Shown: piece after piece, positions 51,246 to 62,600 of the stretch | Numbering within the stretch: the first letter of the stretch is position 1 | How the letters are laid out: each line of letters starts with the position of its first letter | From: Pumilibacter intestinalis | Lineage (GTDB): Bacteria; Bacillota; Clostridia; Christensenellales; Pumilibacteraceae | DNA: 64,000 nt | Assembly (NCBI RefSeq): GCF_943193005.1 | Contig: NZ_CALPCH010000003.1 | Span: forward strand, 62,001-126,000 | Reading direction: 5' to 3' | The notes under the pieces: generated by a model | Databases searched by the model: none | What the model was told of the DNA's origin: nothing | Seen by the model: only the letters and a program-made list of their open reading frames with translations | Position numbers and translations under genes: made by a program

Positions 51246-52196
51246 ATGTCGCTTCCCAATGTGCAAACGCGCCGACCGTTCAAAGAACGCGTAAAGCGGT
51301 GGGATATAGTCAAAAACCGATGGATTTACTTACTGCTGTTGCCGTCGCTTATATTCATGCTCGTGTTTGCGTATTTGCCCATGATAGGCATAGTAATAGC
51401 GTTCGAGGATTACGACCCCATGCTCGGATTTTTCAAATCGGCATGGATAGGAATGGAAAATTTCAAGTTTTTCTTCTCGAGTTCGAGTTGGCTGCTCGTA
51501 ACGCTGAACACGCTGTATCTGAACGCGCTGTTTATAATAACGGGTACTGTGGGTTCGCTGATAATCGCCGTAGTGATGAGCGAGATTAAAAACAAGTGGT
51601 TCACGCGCGTTGCGCAAACGTTCATGACTCTGCCCAACTTTGTGTCGTGGGCAACAATCGCGTTGTTTTCTGTGGCTTTCTTCTCGGTAGACGGAATATT
51701 GAACAAAGCCGTAACGGGAATGGGCGGCTCGTCCATACCGTTTTACTCTTCGCCCGATATGTGGCCGCTTGCGTTCGTGCTTATAAGGTTGTGGAAGGGA
51801 GCCGGCTGGGGAGCGATAGTATATATGGCGGCTATACTCGGAATAGACAAAGAGATATACGAGGCGGCGCGTATAGACGGTGCAAGCAGATTGAGGTGCA
51901 TTTTTAAGATTACGTTGCCGCTTATAAAAAACATAGTGATACTGATGTTTATAATGAGCATAGGCAACATCTTCAAGGGCGATTTCGGCATGATATATCC
52001 GTTTATAGGCGACAACGCTCTGCTATATCCCACCACCGACGTTATAGACACTTACGTATACCGCGCGCTGCGCACGTTCACAAACTACGGGCGCACCGCC
52101 GCAATAGGACTTTATCAGTCGGTAATGGGCTTTGCGCTCGTGCTGTTCGCCAACTGGCTTGCTCGGCGTCATTCGCCCGAAGCCGCGGTATTTTAG
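51246..52196 (+). CDS. ABC transporter permease, LplB type
   Basis: 316 aa from the ATG at 51246, preceded by AAGGAGG; the longer frame upstream overlaps GH130 and is not used. Six spans, EAA loop YEAARIDGASRLRCIFKITL. The N-terminal signature KNRWIYLLLLPSLIFMLVFA is typical of LplB/YteP permeases for complex polysaccharide fragments. Confidence 0.93.
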   Translation: MSLPNVQTRRPFKERVKRWDIVKNRWIYLLLLPSLIFMLVFAYLPMIGIVIAFEDYDPMLGFFKSAWIGMENFKFFFSSSSWLLVTLNTLYLNALFIITGTVGSLIIAVVMSEIKNKWFTRVAQTFMTLPNFVSWATIALFSVAFFSVDGILNKAVTGMGGSSIPFYSSPDMWPLAFVLIRLWKGAGWGAIVYMAAILGIDKEIYEAARIDGASRLRCIFKITLPLIKNIVILMFIMSIGNIFKGDFGMIYPFIGDNALLYPTTDVIDTYVYRALRTFTNYGRTAAIGLYQSVMGFALVLFANWLARRHSPEAAVF

Positions 52197-52216
52197 GATA
52201 GAGGAGGTAAGAAAAA

Positions 52217-53143
52217 ATGCAGAGGCAACAATCGCTGCTTAGCTCGCCCGTAAAGAGCAAAATAGGCAAAAGCACAGGCGACAAAATAATGCTTGGCGTG
52301 TTCTACGCGTTTGCCGCGCTGTTTGCCGCGGCGTGCCTTTATCCGTTTTTTCAGGTGCTGATATCGTCGTTCGCCGACGAAACCACGCTCGTGCGAGAGG
52401 GGTACAAACTCATACCGAGCAAATTTTCGCTCGACGCTTACAAAACGCTTTTCAAGTCTAACGATATACTGTTTGCGTACGGTTTGACTATAGGCGTGAC
52501 GGTTGCGGGTACTGCCATAAGCGTGCTTGTTACCGCGCTTGCGGCGTATGCTCTTTCCGGCAAAAAGCTCAAATACCGCAACGCCATAAACTTTTTATAC
52601 TATTTCACAATGTTATTTTCGGGTGGATTGATACCCTATTATATTCTCATAACCAACTATTTGCATCTTAAAAACAATTTGCTCGTGTATATATTGCCGT
52701 CGGCGTTCAACGTGTGGAACATGTTTTTGCTCAGAAACTTTTTCAACGATATTCCCGAAGCGTTGGTGGAGTCGGCAAAGCTCGAGGGCGCGAGCGAATT
52801 AACGATAGCGTTCCGCATAGTTCTTCCGCTTTCTCTGCCCGCTCTCGCCACGATAGGACTGTTTTCCGCCCTGTCGTATTGGAACGAGTGGATGGCGAGT
52901 TCGCTTTATATGGACAACGAAAAATTCTACCTTTTGCAGTATCATATAGTGCGAATGGTAAACAGCATATCGGCGGCGAGCAACCTCGGCGCAAGCGGAC
53001 TCGCGCCGGGAATGGTGTCGGTGCCGGCAAACACGCTCAGACTGGCAACCGCCATAGTAACCATAGGACCTATAGTGCTCCTGTATCCGTTTTTGCAAAA
53101 GTATTTTGTGGCGGGGCTCAGAGTGGGCGGCGTAAAAGGCTGA
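52217..53143 (+). CDS. ABC transporter permease, YtcP/LplC type
   Basis: 308 aa, six spans, EAA loop VESAKLEGASELTIAFRIVL, C-terminal GPIVLLYPFLQKYFVAGLR...GVKG common to this subfamily. Partner of the preceding permease; GAGGAGG precedes the start. Confidence 0.94.
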   Translation: MQRQQSLLSSPVKSKIGKSTGDKIMLGVFYAFAALFAAACLYPFFQVLISSFADETTLVREGYKLIPSKFSLDAYKTLFKSNDILFAYGLTIGVTVAGTAISVLVTALAAYALSGKKLKYRNAINFLYYFTMLFSGGLIPYYILITNYLHLKNNLLVYILPSAFNVWNMFLLRNFFNDIPEALVESAKLEGASELTIAFRIVLPLSLPALATIGLFSALSYWNEWMASSLYMDNEKFYLLQYHIVRMVNSISAASNLGASGLAPGMVSVPANTLRLATAIVTIGPIVLLYPFLQKYFVAGLRVGGVKG

Positions 53144-53177
53144 AACAAACAAGATATATCTTAAGGAGGCAAACAAA

Positions 53178-54932
53178 ATGAAAAAACTGCGCAACGTAAT
53201 TTGTTCGATACTTGCCGTGCTCATGCTGTTTTCGGTAACGGCGTGCGGCGACGGCGCGGGTAGCGGCGACAACAGCTCCGAAGTTCGCATATTTTTGTGG
53301 AGCGATACGGGAAGCACGCCCGACGGTTTCGACGAAGTGGTGAACTATTTCAACACGACTTACGGCCCCGAACTCGGACTTACCGTAAAGTTTACTTTCG
53401 ATACTCAGGACCAGTACAAACAAAAACTCAACCTCGCCATGTCGGCAAAGCAAAATAATTACGATATGGTTTTCGACGCAAACTGGATATATCTCAATCA
53501 GTTCGCGCAAAAAGGTTACTACTACAATCTGTACGATTACTTTAAGGAAGGAAGCAAGTACGAGGGATTGAGCGCGAATTTCGACGACGAGTATCTCAAA
53601 AACAATTTCTTCAATAACGGACTGTACGGAATACCGCTCACCGAAACTTTCGGCGAGATATCCGTGGCGTATATCCGCAAAGACTGGCGCAAAGAGTGCG
53701 CCGCCGATACGGCTTACAAAATGCCCGACGGCGTGAAATACAATTCGTCCAACAAGACCGTAACTTACGCCGACTTAACCGACGGAATAGACGATTTCGA
53801 CGAGTTGCAATACTATCTGTATTGGGTGCGCGACCATAAAGCGGGCGTAACTCCCATACTTTCCAACAGCAACGCGACTTGGGGCGCGTGGGACGTAATC
53901 AACTCGCGCAATCTGCCGTCGCACTCGGCGGGCGACTTTACCAAGGCGGGAATTAAGCAGGAAATAGTGCTTTCGGGCGATATTACCGCCACGGCTTATA
54001 TAGACGAGGGCGAGGTGGTTGCGGCTAACGTGACCGACGAGCGCGAAGACGCTCCCAAAGGGCTTTCGAGCTATCCCGCGGGTTTCAACACCTACGACAA
54101 CAAATGGCAGGAAGATTACGAATTTGCGTACAAATGGGCGCAAGACGGTATAATATCCAAAGACGTGCTGTCGGTAACCGATTCGGACGCGCGGTTCAAA
54201 GCGGGTACGGGCGGTTGCGTAGTGCAGACTATAAACAATTTCAACAACGTGGAAGCCGCGCTCAAAAGCCAGTGCGGCAATGCGGCGGAACTCGAGATAT
54301 TCGTAAACGAGCAGGCGTTGCGCGAGAAAAAGGCGGGTTACGCCCGCACCGACTTTAAGGCGTGGAACTTTCTTTGCATACCCGTAACGGTGAGCAAGAA
54401 CAAAATGGAAAAGTGTCTCACGTTTATGAACTGGCTTTTTTCGTCGCGCGAAAATCACGACTTGTTCCAGTACGGCATTAAGGGCAAACATTGGGACGAA
54501 GCCAAAGACGGCAACGGAAACGCGATAGAAAACACCGTTGTGCAGTCGCTTGGGAACGCTTATCTGTTCCCCGCATATCTGTTGACCTGGAACCCCAACT
54601 ATATTCGCGTTAACGAAGCGTCCGACCCCAAAGTGCGCGAGTATATGGAATACATGTATGACCGCGACCGCTACGTAGGCATACCGTATTCGGGATTTTC
54701 GTTCAACCACCAGCGCACGCAGGAGCTTCAGACCGCTCTTGCCAACGCCAAAATAAGCGAGAACAGAGCGAAAGAAAAAGCATATATGCTCGGACAGATA
54801 TCCGACCCCATAAACAAGTGGAACGCCGAACTTTCGCAAAGGTACGACGACTCGTCGCTACAGTCGGCTCTCACGGTAATCAAGAACGAAGTAATATATC
54901 AGTTGCAGCAATTTATAGACAGTCAGGGCTGA
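53178..54932 (+). CDS. Extracellular solute-binding lipoprotein, LplA/LipO type
   Basis: 584 aa, the long form usual with LplB/YtcP permeases. Lipoprotein signal with Cys23 (SVTAC). The body starts VRIFLWSDTGSTPDGFDEVV and contains TWNPNYIRV and GFSFN near the C-terminus, features of this subfamily. It binds an oligosaccharide outside the membrane; beta-mannan fragments are inferred only from the GH130 neighbour. No ATPase gene in the operon. Confidence 0.92.
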   Translation: MKKLRNVICSILAVLMLFSVTACGDGAGSGDNSSEVRIFLWSDTGSTPDGFDEVVNYFNTTYGPELGLTVKFTFDTQDQYKQKLNLAMSAKQNNYDMVFDANWIYLNQFAQKGYYYNLYDYFKEGSKYEGLSANFDDEYLKNNFFNNGLYGIPLTETFGEISVAYIRKDWRKECAADTAYKMPDGVKYNSSNKTVTYADLTDGIDDFDELQYYLYWVRDHKAGVTPILSNSNATWGAWDVINSRNLPSHSAGDFTKAGIKQEIVLSGDITATAYIDEGEVVAANVTDEREDAPKGLSSYPAGFNTYDNKWQEDYEFAYKWAQDGIISKDVLSVTDSDARFKAGTGGCVVQTINNFNNVEAALKSQCGNAAELEIFVNEQALREKKAGYARTDFKAWNFLCIPVTVSKNKMEKCLTFMNWLFSSRENHDLFQYGIKGKHWDEAKDGNGNAIENTVVQSLGNAYLFPAYLLTWNPNYIRVNEASDPKVREYMEYMYDRDRYVGIPYSGFSFNHQRTQELQTALANAKISENRAKEKAYMLGQISDPINKWNAELSQRYDDSSLQSALTVIKNEVIYQLQQFIDSQG

Positions 54933-54971
54933 AAAGCTGCGAGCGAGAAAACACGAGGAGGCGGCGAGTAA

Positions 54972-56486
54972 TTGAAAAAAACGGGAATACGTATGCTGAT
55001 ATGGGCTCTTATATGCTCGGTAGCGTTAGCCGCAACCGCGGTAACGGCTCATGCCGACGAAATAGTGCCCGACAGGTACGAGATAGCGTATTATGCCGGC
55101 GAAAGCGACTTTTCTTTGTATATAGACAAAGAGGGCAAACTGTATTCGTCGGGCAATAACGGCAGCGGACAGCTCGGGCGCGGCAACGCGGGAACGGAAG
55201 CGCGGATAGTGCCGGCGCAAATTCTCGACGGAGTGAAAGAGGTTAAAACGGGGCGCGAAGGCTTTGCGCTCGCGCTCAAAACCGACGGAACGGTATACGC
55301 TTGGGGCAACAACCAGTACGGTCAGCTCGGAAACGGCGCGGGATTTTCGTCGGAAGCGGCGTATAACGCAACGCCCGCAAAGGTGGAATTGCCCGAAAAA
55401 ATAAAGAGCGTGGCGGCCGGCGCGAGAAATTCGTTCGCGCTTACCGAAAACGGCGACGTATACTCCTGGGGAAGCAACCAGCACGGTCAGCTCGGCACGG
55501 GCGGCGAAACGGGGCGGCAGGAAGTTGAGGGCACGCCCGTAAAGCTCGCGCGTGAAAATTTCGGCGGCGAAGCCGTAGAGGAAATAGCGTGCACCGAATA
55601 CGCGGCGTTTGCCCGCACCGCAAGCGGCAGCGTATACTCGTGGGGGCGCAACCAACACGGTCAGCTCGGCTCGGGTAACGAAGACGTTGCTTACAAAGCA
55701 GTTACTCCGCAAAAAACCTCGCTTGAAAACGTAACCAAAATTTCGGCGCGTTCCACAACCGCAATGGCTCTTGCGGGCGGCGAGGTGTATGCTTGGGGTC
55801 AGAATAACTTTTATCAGCTCGGAATAGGCGAAGCGGACGGCATGCAATATTCGGCTACGCCCGTAAAAGTGGATAAATTCTACTCGCCGAACGGCGAAGA
55901 GGAGAGCGTTACGGCGGCGGATATTCTTTGCGGCGGAATAACGAATTTCGTGATTTCCGCAGAGGGCGACGTGTACTCGTTCGGAAGCGGCGGCGACGGC
56001 AAATCGGGCTTTCCGCTAAGCTCGCTCGGCGAAAGCGCACCCGTAAGTCTTAATAACGTGTTGCGTCCCGTGAGAATTACCTTTTACGAGCCGCGTTCCA
56101 TTTACGATATTACCGAAAACAACAAGACGGAATTTCAAGGCTCTTTACCGGTGGATACCGCAACGCCCGCGCAGGTGAAAATCACGGCGGGAATAGGGTC
56201 GTCGGGCGACAGGACGTTTTGCCTCGACGAAAACGGAAAAATGTGGAGCTGGGGCAACAACAAAAACGGCTTGACGGCGAGCGGCGATATAACCAACTGC
56301 ACCGTGCCCGTGCGAGCCACGCTTTACCGCAATTCCAACTACGACAAAACGGTGGAGCAAAAAAACTATCTCTTAAAGCCCGCAATCGCGCTTATTATCA
56401 TATTCGGCTTGGGCGCGGCGGGACTGATATATTTGGAAATAAAGAAGCGGATAGGGCGCAAACGCGCGCTTGCCGAACAAAAGTAA
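54972..56486 (+). CDS. Secreted, membrane-anchored RCC1-repeat protein, 504 aa
   Basis: TTG start at 54972 with AGGAGG 10 bases before it. Signal peptide (to about AHA-DE, residue 28). Then at least six RCC1 repeats with the signature (Y/W)(A/S)WG-N-x-x-G-Q-L-G at about residues 58, 108, 158, 218, 270 and 430, building a seven-bladed propeller. A membrane span (about 468-488) and a basic tail (EIKKRIGRKRALAEQ) anchor it facing out. RCC1 propellers usually mediate protein binding; in an ABC-sugar operon this is unusual. It may bind glycan or scaffold the surface enzymes (inference). Confidence 0.88.
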   Translation: MKKTGIRMLIWALICSVALAATAVTAHADEIVPDRYEIAYYAGESDFSLYIDKEGKLYSSGNNGSGQLGRGNAGTEARIVPAQILDGVKEVKTGREGFALALKTDGTVYAWGNNQYGQLGNGAGFSSEAAYNATPAKVELPEKIKSVAAGARNSFALTENGDVYSWGSNQHGQLGTGGETGRQEVEGTPVKLARENFGGEAVEEIACTEYAAFARTASGSVYSWGRNQHGQLGSGNEDVAYKAVTPQKTSLENVTKISARSTTAMALAGGEVYAWGQNNFYQLGIGEADGMQYSATPVKVDKFYSPNGEEESVTAADILCGGITNFVISAEGDVYSFGSGGDGKSGFPLSSLGESAPVSLNNVLRPVRITFYEPRSIYDITENNKTEFQGSLPVDTATPAQVKITAGIGSSGDRTFCLDENGKMWSWGNNKNGLTASGDITNCTVPVRATLYRNSNYDKTVEQKNYLLKPAIALIIIFGLGAAGLIYLEIKKRIGRKRALAEQK

Positions 56487-56549
56487 AAAGAAGTTATTCG
56501 TATCCGAAAGGACGATAACGATAAAAAAATTTTTTGAAGGAGAGGAGAA

Positions 56550-59546
56550 ATGAAAAAATTCAAGACGTCGCTTATAGCAACGATTTGCGCGATATTGCTC
56601 GTATGCGGTTTTGCGCTCGTAGGTTGCGGCGACACAGACGACGGAGAAAAGGAACTTACCGCGCTCGACGCGCCCACCGGGCTTGTGTTTGAGAACGACG
56701 CGGTAAAGTGGAACGCCGTTCCCAACGCTAAAGAGTATACCGTATCGGTTAAACAGGGCGACGTGCAAGACGTGAGCAAAATAGTTGCCGAAGCGTTGTT
56801 CGATATGAAAGATTTCGCCGCGGGCGAATACAAAGTATCGGTGAAAGCAAACGCCGTTGCGGGCGCGTTCAAAGAGTCGGCAGAGTCCTCGATAGACGTT
56901 ACCGTAACCGAAACCGAGGGAAGACTGCCCACGGTTACGGATATAGTATACGAGGCGGGGCGCGAGCTTGTGAGTTGGTCGCCCGTATCGGGAGCGGATT
57001 TCTATGCGGTTGAGGTAACGAAGGGTACGGAAGAGGTGTATTCCAACGCCGAACTCGTGGAAACCGAAATAGATACAACCGCGTGGCCGAGCGGAAACCT
57101 TGTAGTTAAAGTGCAGGCTTGCGTGCTCGAAGAAACCGAAGAAATCGCGAACGGTCGCTTCGGCAGAGGAAACATAACCATAGAGTCTATGGGCGAACTC
57201 GCCGCACCCGTCAATCTCAAAATAGAGGGCGGCGAAATAAAGTGGGACGAAAACAACGCTCGCGGCTACAAAGCGGTTATCAAAAACAAGGCTAACGGCG
57301 CAACCGTAGACGTTAATACGCAGTTTGGCAAAAACTCGCTCAAAGTTGCCGCAATGGGACTTTCGGACGGCAGTTATATAGCTGAAATTCAGTCTACGAG
57401 CAATCGCCACAACACGACCGAAAGCGCGGTTGTAAGCAAGGAGTTCACCGTTGAAATTGCGGCTAAATTCCTTCCCGACGATATCGCTTCGTTCGACGGC
57501 AACATGCCTCGCGGCGAGCACGGCAAGGCGAGCAAAGTAACGGTGAACGGCACCGATTACGCCCGCGTTCAGCCCACCGCCGACGGTTGGGGACGCGTTT
57601 GCAGTCCCGACGTAACCGTTGATTGGGACTCAAAACCCGTTGTGTTCTTGGAAATGGGCGACGTTGTGGGCGGCTATCACATGGAACTTTTCTACAACGG
57701 CAACAAAGTCAACTGCTTGCGCGACACTCAAAACACCGAGTCCGCAACAGTGGATATAATAGCTCAGGTTGTAAAAGAGGGCGGCGACGCGGAGGACTAT
57801 ACCGGAATGCGTTCGGTTGCGCTTAGATTGGGAGTGGACCACTCCACAACCACCACCGCGAACGACGCGAGCGCGGACTACAAGAGCGTTACGGTTATGT
57901 ACGTAACCGACTATAAGCAAGGACTCACCGAACCTACCAAATTGGCTACGCCCACGGGCATGACCATTGATGCGTTCGGAGTAATGAGCTTTAACGGTGT
58001 GCGTTTTGCAAAACGCTACGAGGTAACGGTAAAGAACAAAGACACGGGCGCACAGGTAGGCGAAAAAGTTTCGCTCAGCGCAACCGCATTCGATTTGAAA
58101 GGTTTTGCCGCAGGCGAATACAAACTTTCCGTTGTTGCGGTTAATCCGCTCGACGCGAACGCGCTTGACAGCGACGCGGGCGTATTCGACTTTAAGGTGG
58201 AAGAATTGAAATCTTACGCCGCCGAACAAATAAGCACCGCCGAGGGTGGAATGTTCGTTTCCACCGGTAACGGCGTGCAGGCAAAATACGACGCCGCAAG
58301 CGGGCTTTCTATAATCAACGAACCCGTAGAAACCACAGACCCCGAGAACTCCGACGCAGAGCCTACGCTCAGCGTGAAAGGTTGGGGCGCGATAGGAATG
58401 AAAGACGGCGTTTCGGTAAACTTTACTCGCAATCCCATAGTGCTCGTAACGGTAGCCCGTTTGGAAGGCGGCAAAGCGTATTACGCAAAAGCGTCGTGGG
58501 ACGGTCAGGGCGAATTCAACACCAACAACGATACCGTGGCGGATATAAGTTCCGAAACCGTGCTTGCCATTCGCGGCGGTTGGAATTCGGATAATAACCA
58601 GCTCGGAGTAGGCGAAAAGAACGGCTTTAAGTTCCAGTTCGGCGTAACGGGCGGCGGCACTACGGCATATCTCAAAGGCATCAAAATTGTACAGATTTAC
58701 GCAACGGGCGCGCTTCCCCGTCCCGAAACACCTACGCAACTTGCCCGCCCTACGGGTATGAGCATTCACGACCGCACAACCGTTAAGGCTAACGCGGTTG
58801 CGGGCAACGCCGAATACGCTCCCACGTATCGCATTAAGGTTGCCGAAAAAGACAATCCCGAAGCGGTTGTAGCCGAGCTTACAAAACAGGAGCTTCCGCA
58901 AATCATGCTTTCGCGCCTTGAGCTTACGAGCGGCAAAACCTACACCGTTTCCATAGTGGCGGAGGGCGATACGTACTCCGACGATACCAAACCGTTCTTT
59001 GCCGACAGCGAAGCCGCAACGATGGATATAAAATACACTCGGCGGCTCGTTGTAGACGATTTCAGCAACTACACGGCGGAACACGTGGGCGGCGGCAACA
59101 CCATAAAAGCCGAGCCCGACGGAAAGGCTCTCAAGATTTCTTCCGATAACGATTGGGGCATGCTCAAAATGGCGCTTCTCACCGGCGACCTTGCCGATAA
59201 GAACGGACTCAGCGAAATAAGCGCACTCGAATTCCATTTCGGAGAGGTAACCGGCGGTCCTGCGTTCACTTCGAGATATTTCCATTACGAAACCGTTGAA
59301 GATACCGAAAGCGGCGAAGAAAAACAAAACCTCGTTTGGAAAGACGGCAGAGGCGATACCTCAATAGCTACGGGCGATATTATCGTGGAAACCAATCTTT
59401 TCGAACGCGTAACGTTTACCACGTTTAACGGCGAAAACGGGTTCTTGCTCGGCATAGGCTTCGGCGGCGCAAACAGCGAAAATAATACGAGAACTTATCA
59501 GATTACGAAAATCGTAATTGCCGATTACGAAGAAATCAAGGCATAA
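56550..59546 (+). CDS. 998-aa lipoprotein with FN3-like and repeated beta domains
   Basis: The lipoprotein signal ends in LVGC with Cys26. Several FN3/Ig-like domains begin with 'APTGLVFENDAVKWNAVPNA' (about 40), 'ATPTGMTIDAFGVMSFNG' (about 467) and 'RPTGMSIHDRTTVKANAV' (about 733). Between them lie larger domains ('PVVFLEMGDVVGGYHMELF', about 356; 'NPIVLVTVARLEGGKAYYAK', about 628) that share an 'F.R.P.V.. V...G..Y...' pattern with the next gene and may be glycan-binding. No catalytic motif. GAGGAG precedes the ATG. Probable surface polysaccharide-binding protein. Confidence 0.72.
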   Translation: MKKFKTSLIATICAILLVCGFALVGCGDTDDGEKELTALDAPTGLVFENDAVKWNAVPNAKEYTVSVKQGDVQDVSKIVAEALFDMKDFAAGEYKVSVKANAVAGAFKESAESSIDVTVTETEGRLPTVTDIVYEAGRELVSWSPVSGADFYAVEVTKGTEEVYSNAELVETEIDTTAWPSGNLVVKVQACVLEETEEIANGRFGRGNITIESMGELAAPVNLKIEGGEIKWDENNARGYKAVIKNKANGATVDVNTQFGKNSLKVAAMGLSDGSYIAEIQSTSNRHNTTESAVVSKEFTVEIAAKFLPDDIASFDGNMPRGEHGKASKVTVNGTDYARVQPTADGWGRVCSPDVTVDWDSKPVVFLEMGDVVGGYHMELFYNGNKVNCLRDTQNTESATVDIIAQVVKEGGDAEDYTGMRSVALRLGVDHSTTTTANDASADYKSVTVMYVTDYKQGLTEPTKLATPTGMTIDAFGVMSFNGVRFAKRYEVTVKNKDTGAQVGEKVSLSATAFDLKGFAAGEYKLSVVAVNPLDANALDSDAGVFDFKVEELKSYAAEQISTAEGGMFVSTGNGVQAKYDAASGLSIINEPVETTDPENSDAEPTLSVKGWGAIGMKDGVSVNFTRNPIVLVTVARLEGGKAYYAKASWDGQGEFNTNNDTVADISSETVLAIRGGWNSDNNQLGVGEKNGFKFQFGVTGGGTTAYLKGIKIVQIYATGALPRPETPTQLARPTGMSIHDRTTVKANAVAGNAEYAPTYRIKVAEKDNPEAVVAELTKQELPQIMLSRLELTSGKTYTVSIVAEGDTYSDDTKPFFADSEAATMDIKYTRRLVVDDFSNYTAEHVGGGNTIKAEPDGKALKISSDNDWGMLKMALLTGDLADKNGLSEISALEFHFGEVTGGPAFTSRYFHYETVEDTESGEEKQNLVWKDGRGDTSIATGDIIVETNLFERVTFTTFNGENGFLLGIGFGGANSENNTRTYQITKIVIADYEEIKA

Positions 59547-59556
59547 ACGCAATTTT

Positions 59557-59588
59557 CGAAAGAGCAAGCCGTTCGACTTGCTCTTTCG
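59557..59588 (+). terminator. Hairpin between the lipoprotein and the large secreted protein
   Basis: A perfect 12-bp stem CGAAAGAGCAAG / CTTGCTCTTTCG with the loop CCGTTCGA. No T-run follows, so it may act as an attenuator or processing site and not as a full stop. Confidence 0.65.
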
Positions 59589-59645
59589 ATACTGTAAAAT
59601 TCGACTGACGGAAATGGTATCGCAGAAGATACCGAAGGATGCGGC

Positions 59646-62600
59646 ATGAAAAAGAAAATGATAACGGCAATGCTTATAGTGAGCATATTGCTCTCTGCGG
59701 CGGCGGGCGCGACTACGTTTGCGCTGCCCGCTCAAGCGGCGGCTACCGTGGATAAAAAGATAAGTTTTATGCAGGAACTTACTTTGCCCACCGAAGAGCA
59801 ATATAAATATAAGGATTGGAAACAAACCACTATAGACTTTTTGAACTATGTGCTCGACGAAAGCAACGTGTACGACGAAGACGGCAAAAACCGTAAAATC
59901 GCGCGTTTTACCGTGGGCAAAAACATAGACGCGTACTTTGGCGAAACGGGGAATCAGGTTTGGAGCATACCGCCGTATATCGGTAAAAACAGCGATACCC
60001 AAATCGGCGAGGGCATAACCGTGATAGCCGCCGTAATGAGCGGTGCGCTTTGCGGCATGGATATGACCAACTACGAATACAACGGCAACACGTTTAATCT
60101 CGTAAAATCGTGCACCGAGTATTTTCAGGCGGACAACAAACTCAACGTGGTTCTCAACGGCGGCGCAGGCGGCGAGGGCGGCGTAACTTTTTGGTACGAG
60201 CTTTTGCCGGGCGTGCTGTTTTCGGTGCTTGCGGACAACGCGCCCACCGAAACGTATTTATCGGATATGATAACCAAATCCGCTCGTCAGTGGCGCAAGG
60301 CGGTTGTGGGCATGGGCGGCGCAAGCGCGGACTTTTACCACACATCTTACAACCTGATTAAAAACGAGCCGTTCGACGGCAACTGGTACGAACCCGACGC
60401 GGCGGCGGGCACGGCGTATATACTGTATTCGGCGTATGCGCTCAACAAAAATCTCAAAGCGGAAGGCAAAACTCCGTATGCGACAGATGCGGAAATAGCC
60501 GAGTTTTTGGAAGCCGCAAAGTGGAGCATGGACTATCTCGAGCGCATAGACTTTTCGCCGTTTTACGAGGTTCTCACCTTTTTGGCGCCCTATCTTGCCG
60601 CGCGTATGAACGCCGAGCAGGGCACCAACTACAACGTAGCCAAAATGATTAACTGGACTTTGGACGGCTCGAGCCGCGTGCGTTCGGGCTGGGGCATGAT
60701 AAACGAGAATTGGGGCGCTCATTACACAAACGGCTTAATGGGTTCGCTCACCGACGGCGACGGTTACGCGTTTGCGATGAACACCTTCGACGCAATGCTC
60801 GGCTTCGGTCCTATGCTCAAGTACGACGCCCGTTTTGCCCGCGATATTTCGCGTTGGGTGCTTTGCGTGAGCAGAAGCGCACAGGAATACTATCCCGAAA
60901 ATTACGACCTCACGGGCGAATACAAAACCTACGACGGGAACAGAGTGTGGCACGGCTATACGCAGTCGGGTCGTTGGTTCGGACCCGACGACGAACGCGC
61001 TTCGTTTCTGCCCTACGAGGGACTCAGAAAATACCGCCGTTACGTGGTGTGGAAAGACGGCAAGCGCACCACCGAGTGGGATAACTCGCGCACTCCTTAC
61101 GCGAGCGGCGACGCGTTCACGTTCGACTGGGGCGGCGACACCGATTACGGCTTATACGGAGCGGCTCATTCGGGCTTGTTCGGCGCGACTATTTTCGCGA
61201 CCGACGTGCCAATGATACTGCGCACCGACTTGAACGCGCTCGACGTGTTCGGAGCGGGCAGTATTCCGTTTAACATGTATTACAACCCCTACGAGGAGAG
61301 CAAGACGGTAAGCGTAACGCTTTCTGCGGCGGGCGGCAGGCTTTACGACACCCTCGAAAAAGACTACGTTTCGGCGCAGGGAAGCGGAACGGAGGTGAAA
61401 ATTACGCTTAGCGCGGGGCAAACGGTGATATTGGCGGAAATACCCGCGGGCAAAGAGGTGGTTAAAAACGGGTCGGTTTATTCTTGCGACGGCGAGTTTA
61501 TAGCTCAGGACCGCGGAGCGATAGACCTTACGCTCACTACCGACGGCGGCGAGACTGTTTCGGCGGGCGACAGCGTTTCGGGTACTGTGAAAGCCGATTT
61601 GAAAGTCGAATTGCCCGACGGCGCGGCTGTTGACAAAATAACTCTCGATTTCGGCGGAGTAATGCTGTACGGCGGCAAGACCGCGCCGAGCGCACCCGTT
61701 TCGATAGACACCGAAAAACTGCGCAACGGCGTGGGCACTATGACCGCCACTCTTACGCTTGCGGGCGGAGTGGTGGAAAAGTCGGAAATAAGCGTGCGCG
61801 TGATGAACGTGGTTAAATCTCCCGCGCTCGAATACGCCGACGTAAGCGAAATGCAGTCGGCTTGGAGCGAGGCAACCAAACAATGGCACAACAGTTACCC
61901 CGACAGCGACCACGTTGCAACAACCTCGGTGAGCGGAAACTCCATGCGGGTAACCATACCGCAAAACCGCAATTTCGGCTTTGCCACGAGCGAACTGTTT
62001 TATATAGACTTTTCGCGCGAGCCCGTGCTCGAACTCAATGTGACGGGCGCGTCCAATCAGTACGCGATTAAAATCTACGTAGACGGCATGGAAGAACCCA
62101 CGGGCACGTATGTGGTGAAAGACAATTCGGCTACGGGAAAAATAGAACTTTATATAAACGAAGAACTCAAGAAAGAGGACCGCACGTTTTTCCGCGAGGG
62201 TGCGCATTTAAGCTCGGTGCAGATTGCCGCAACGGGCGGCGCCGGCGCGTGGGTGGAGGTTTCGGACGTATCGGTTTACCACATGTATTCCACGCCCGTG
62301 CTCGAAGAACCCGACTCTTACGAATGGGGGCGCGAGTTCGCGGCGGTATGGATGAGCATGTGGACGCCGAGCGGCGGAACTCTTTCTTACAACAACGAAG
62401 GCAAAACCGAGATAAGCGGCGGCGCGGCGTTAAGCCCCAAAATTTTCTGCGACCTCGGGCAAAATCCCGTAATATCGCTCATGCCCGTATCCAACACCCC
62501 GTATTACGTGGGCGTGATTTTCGAGGGCGATGACACCGTGTACCGTTTGGGCGAATACTCGGGCTCGGAGCGCAGAAATATCGAAATAATGCCCGCAATG

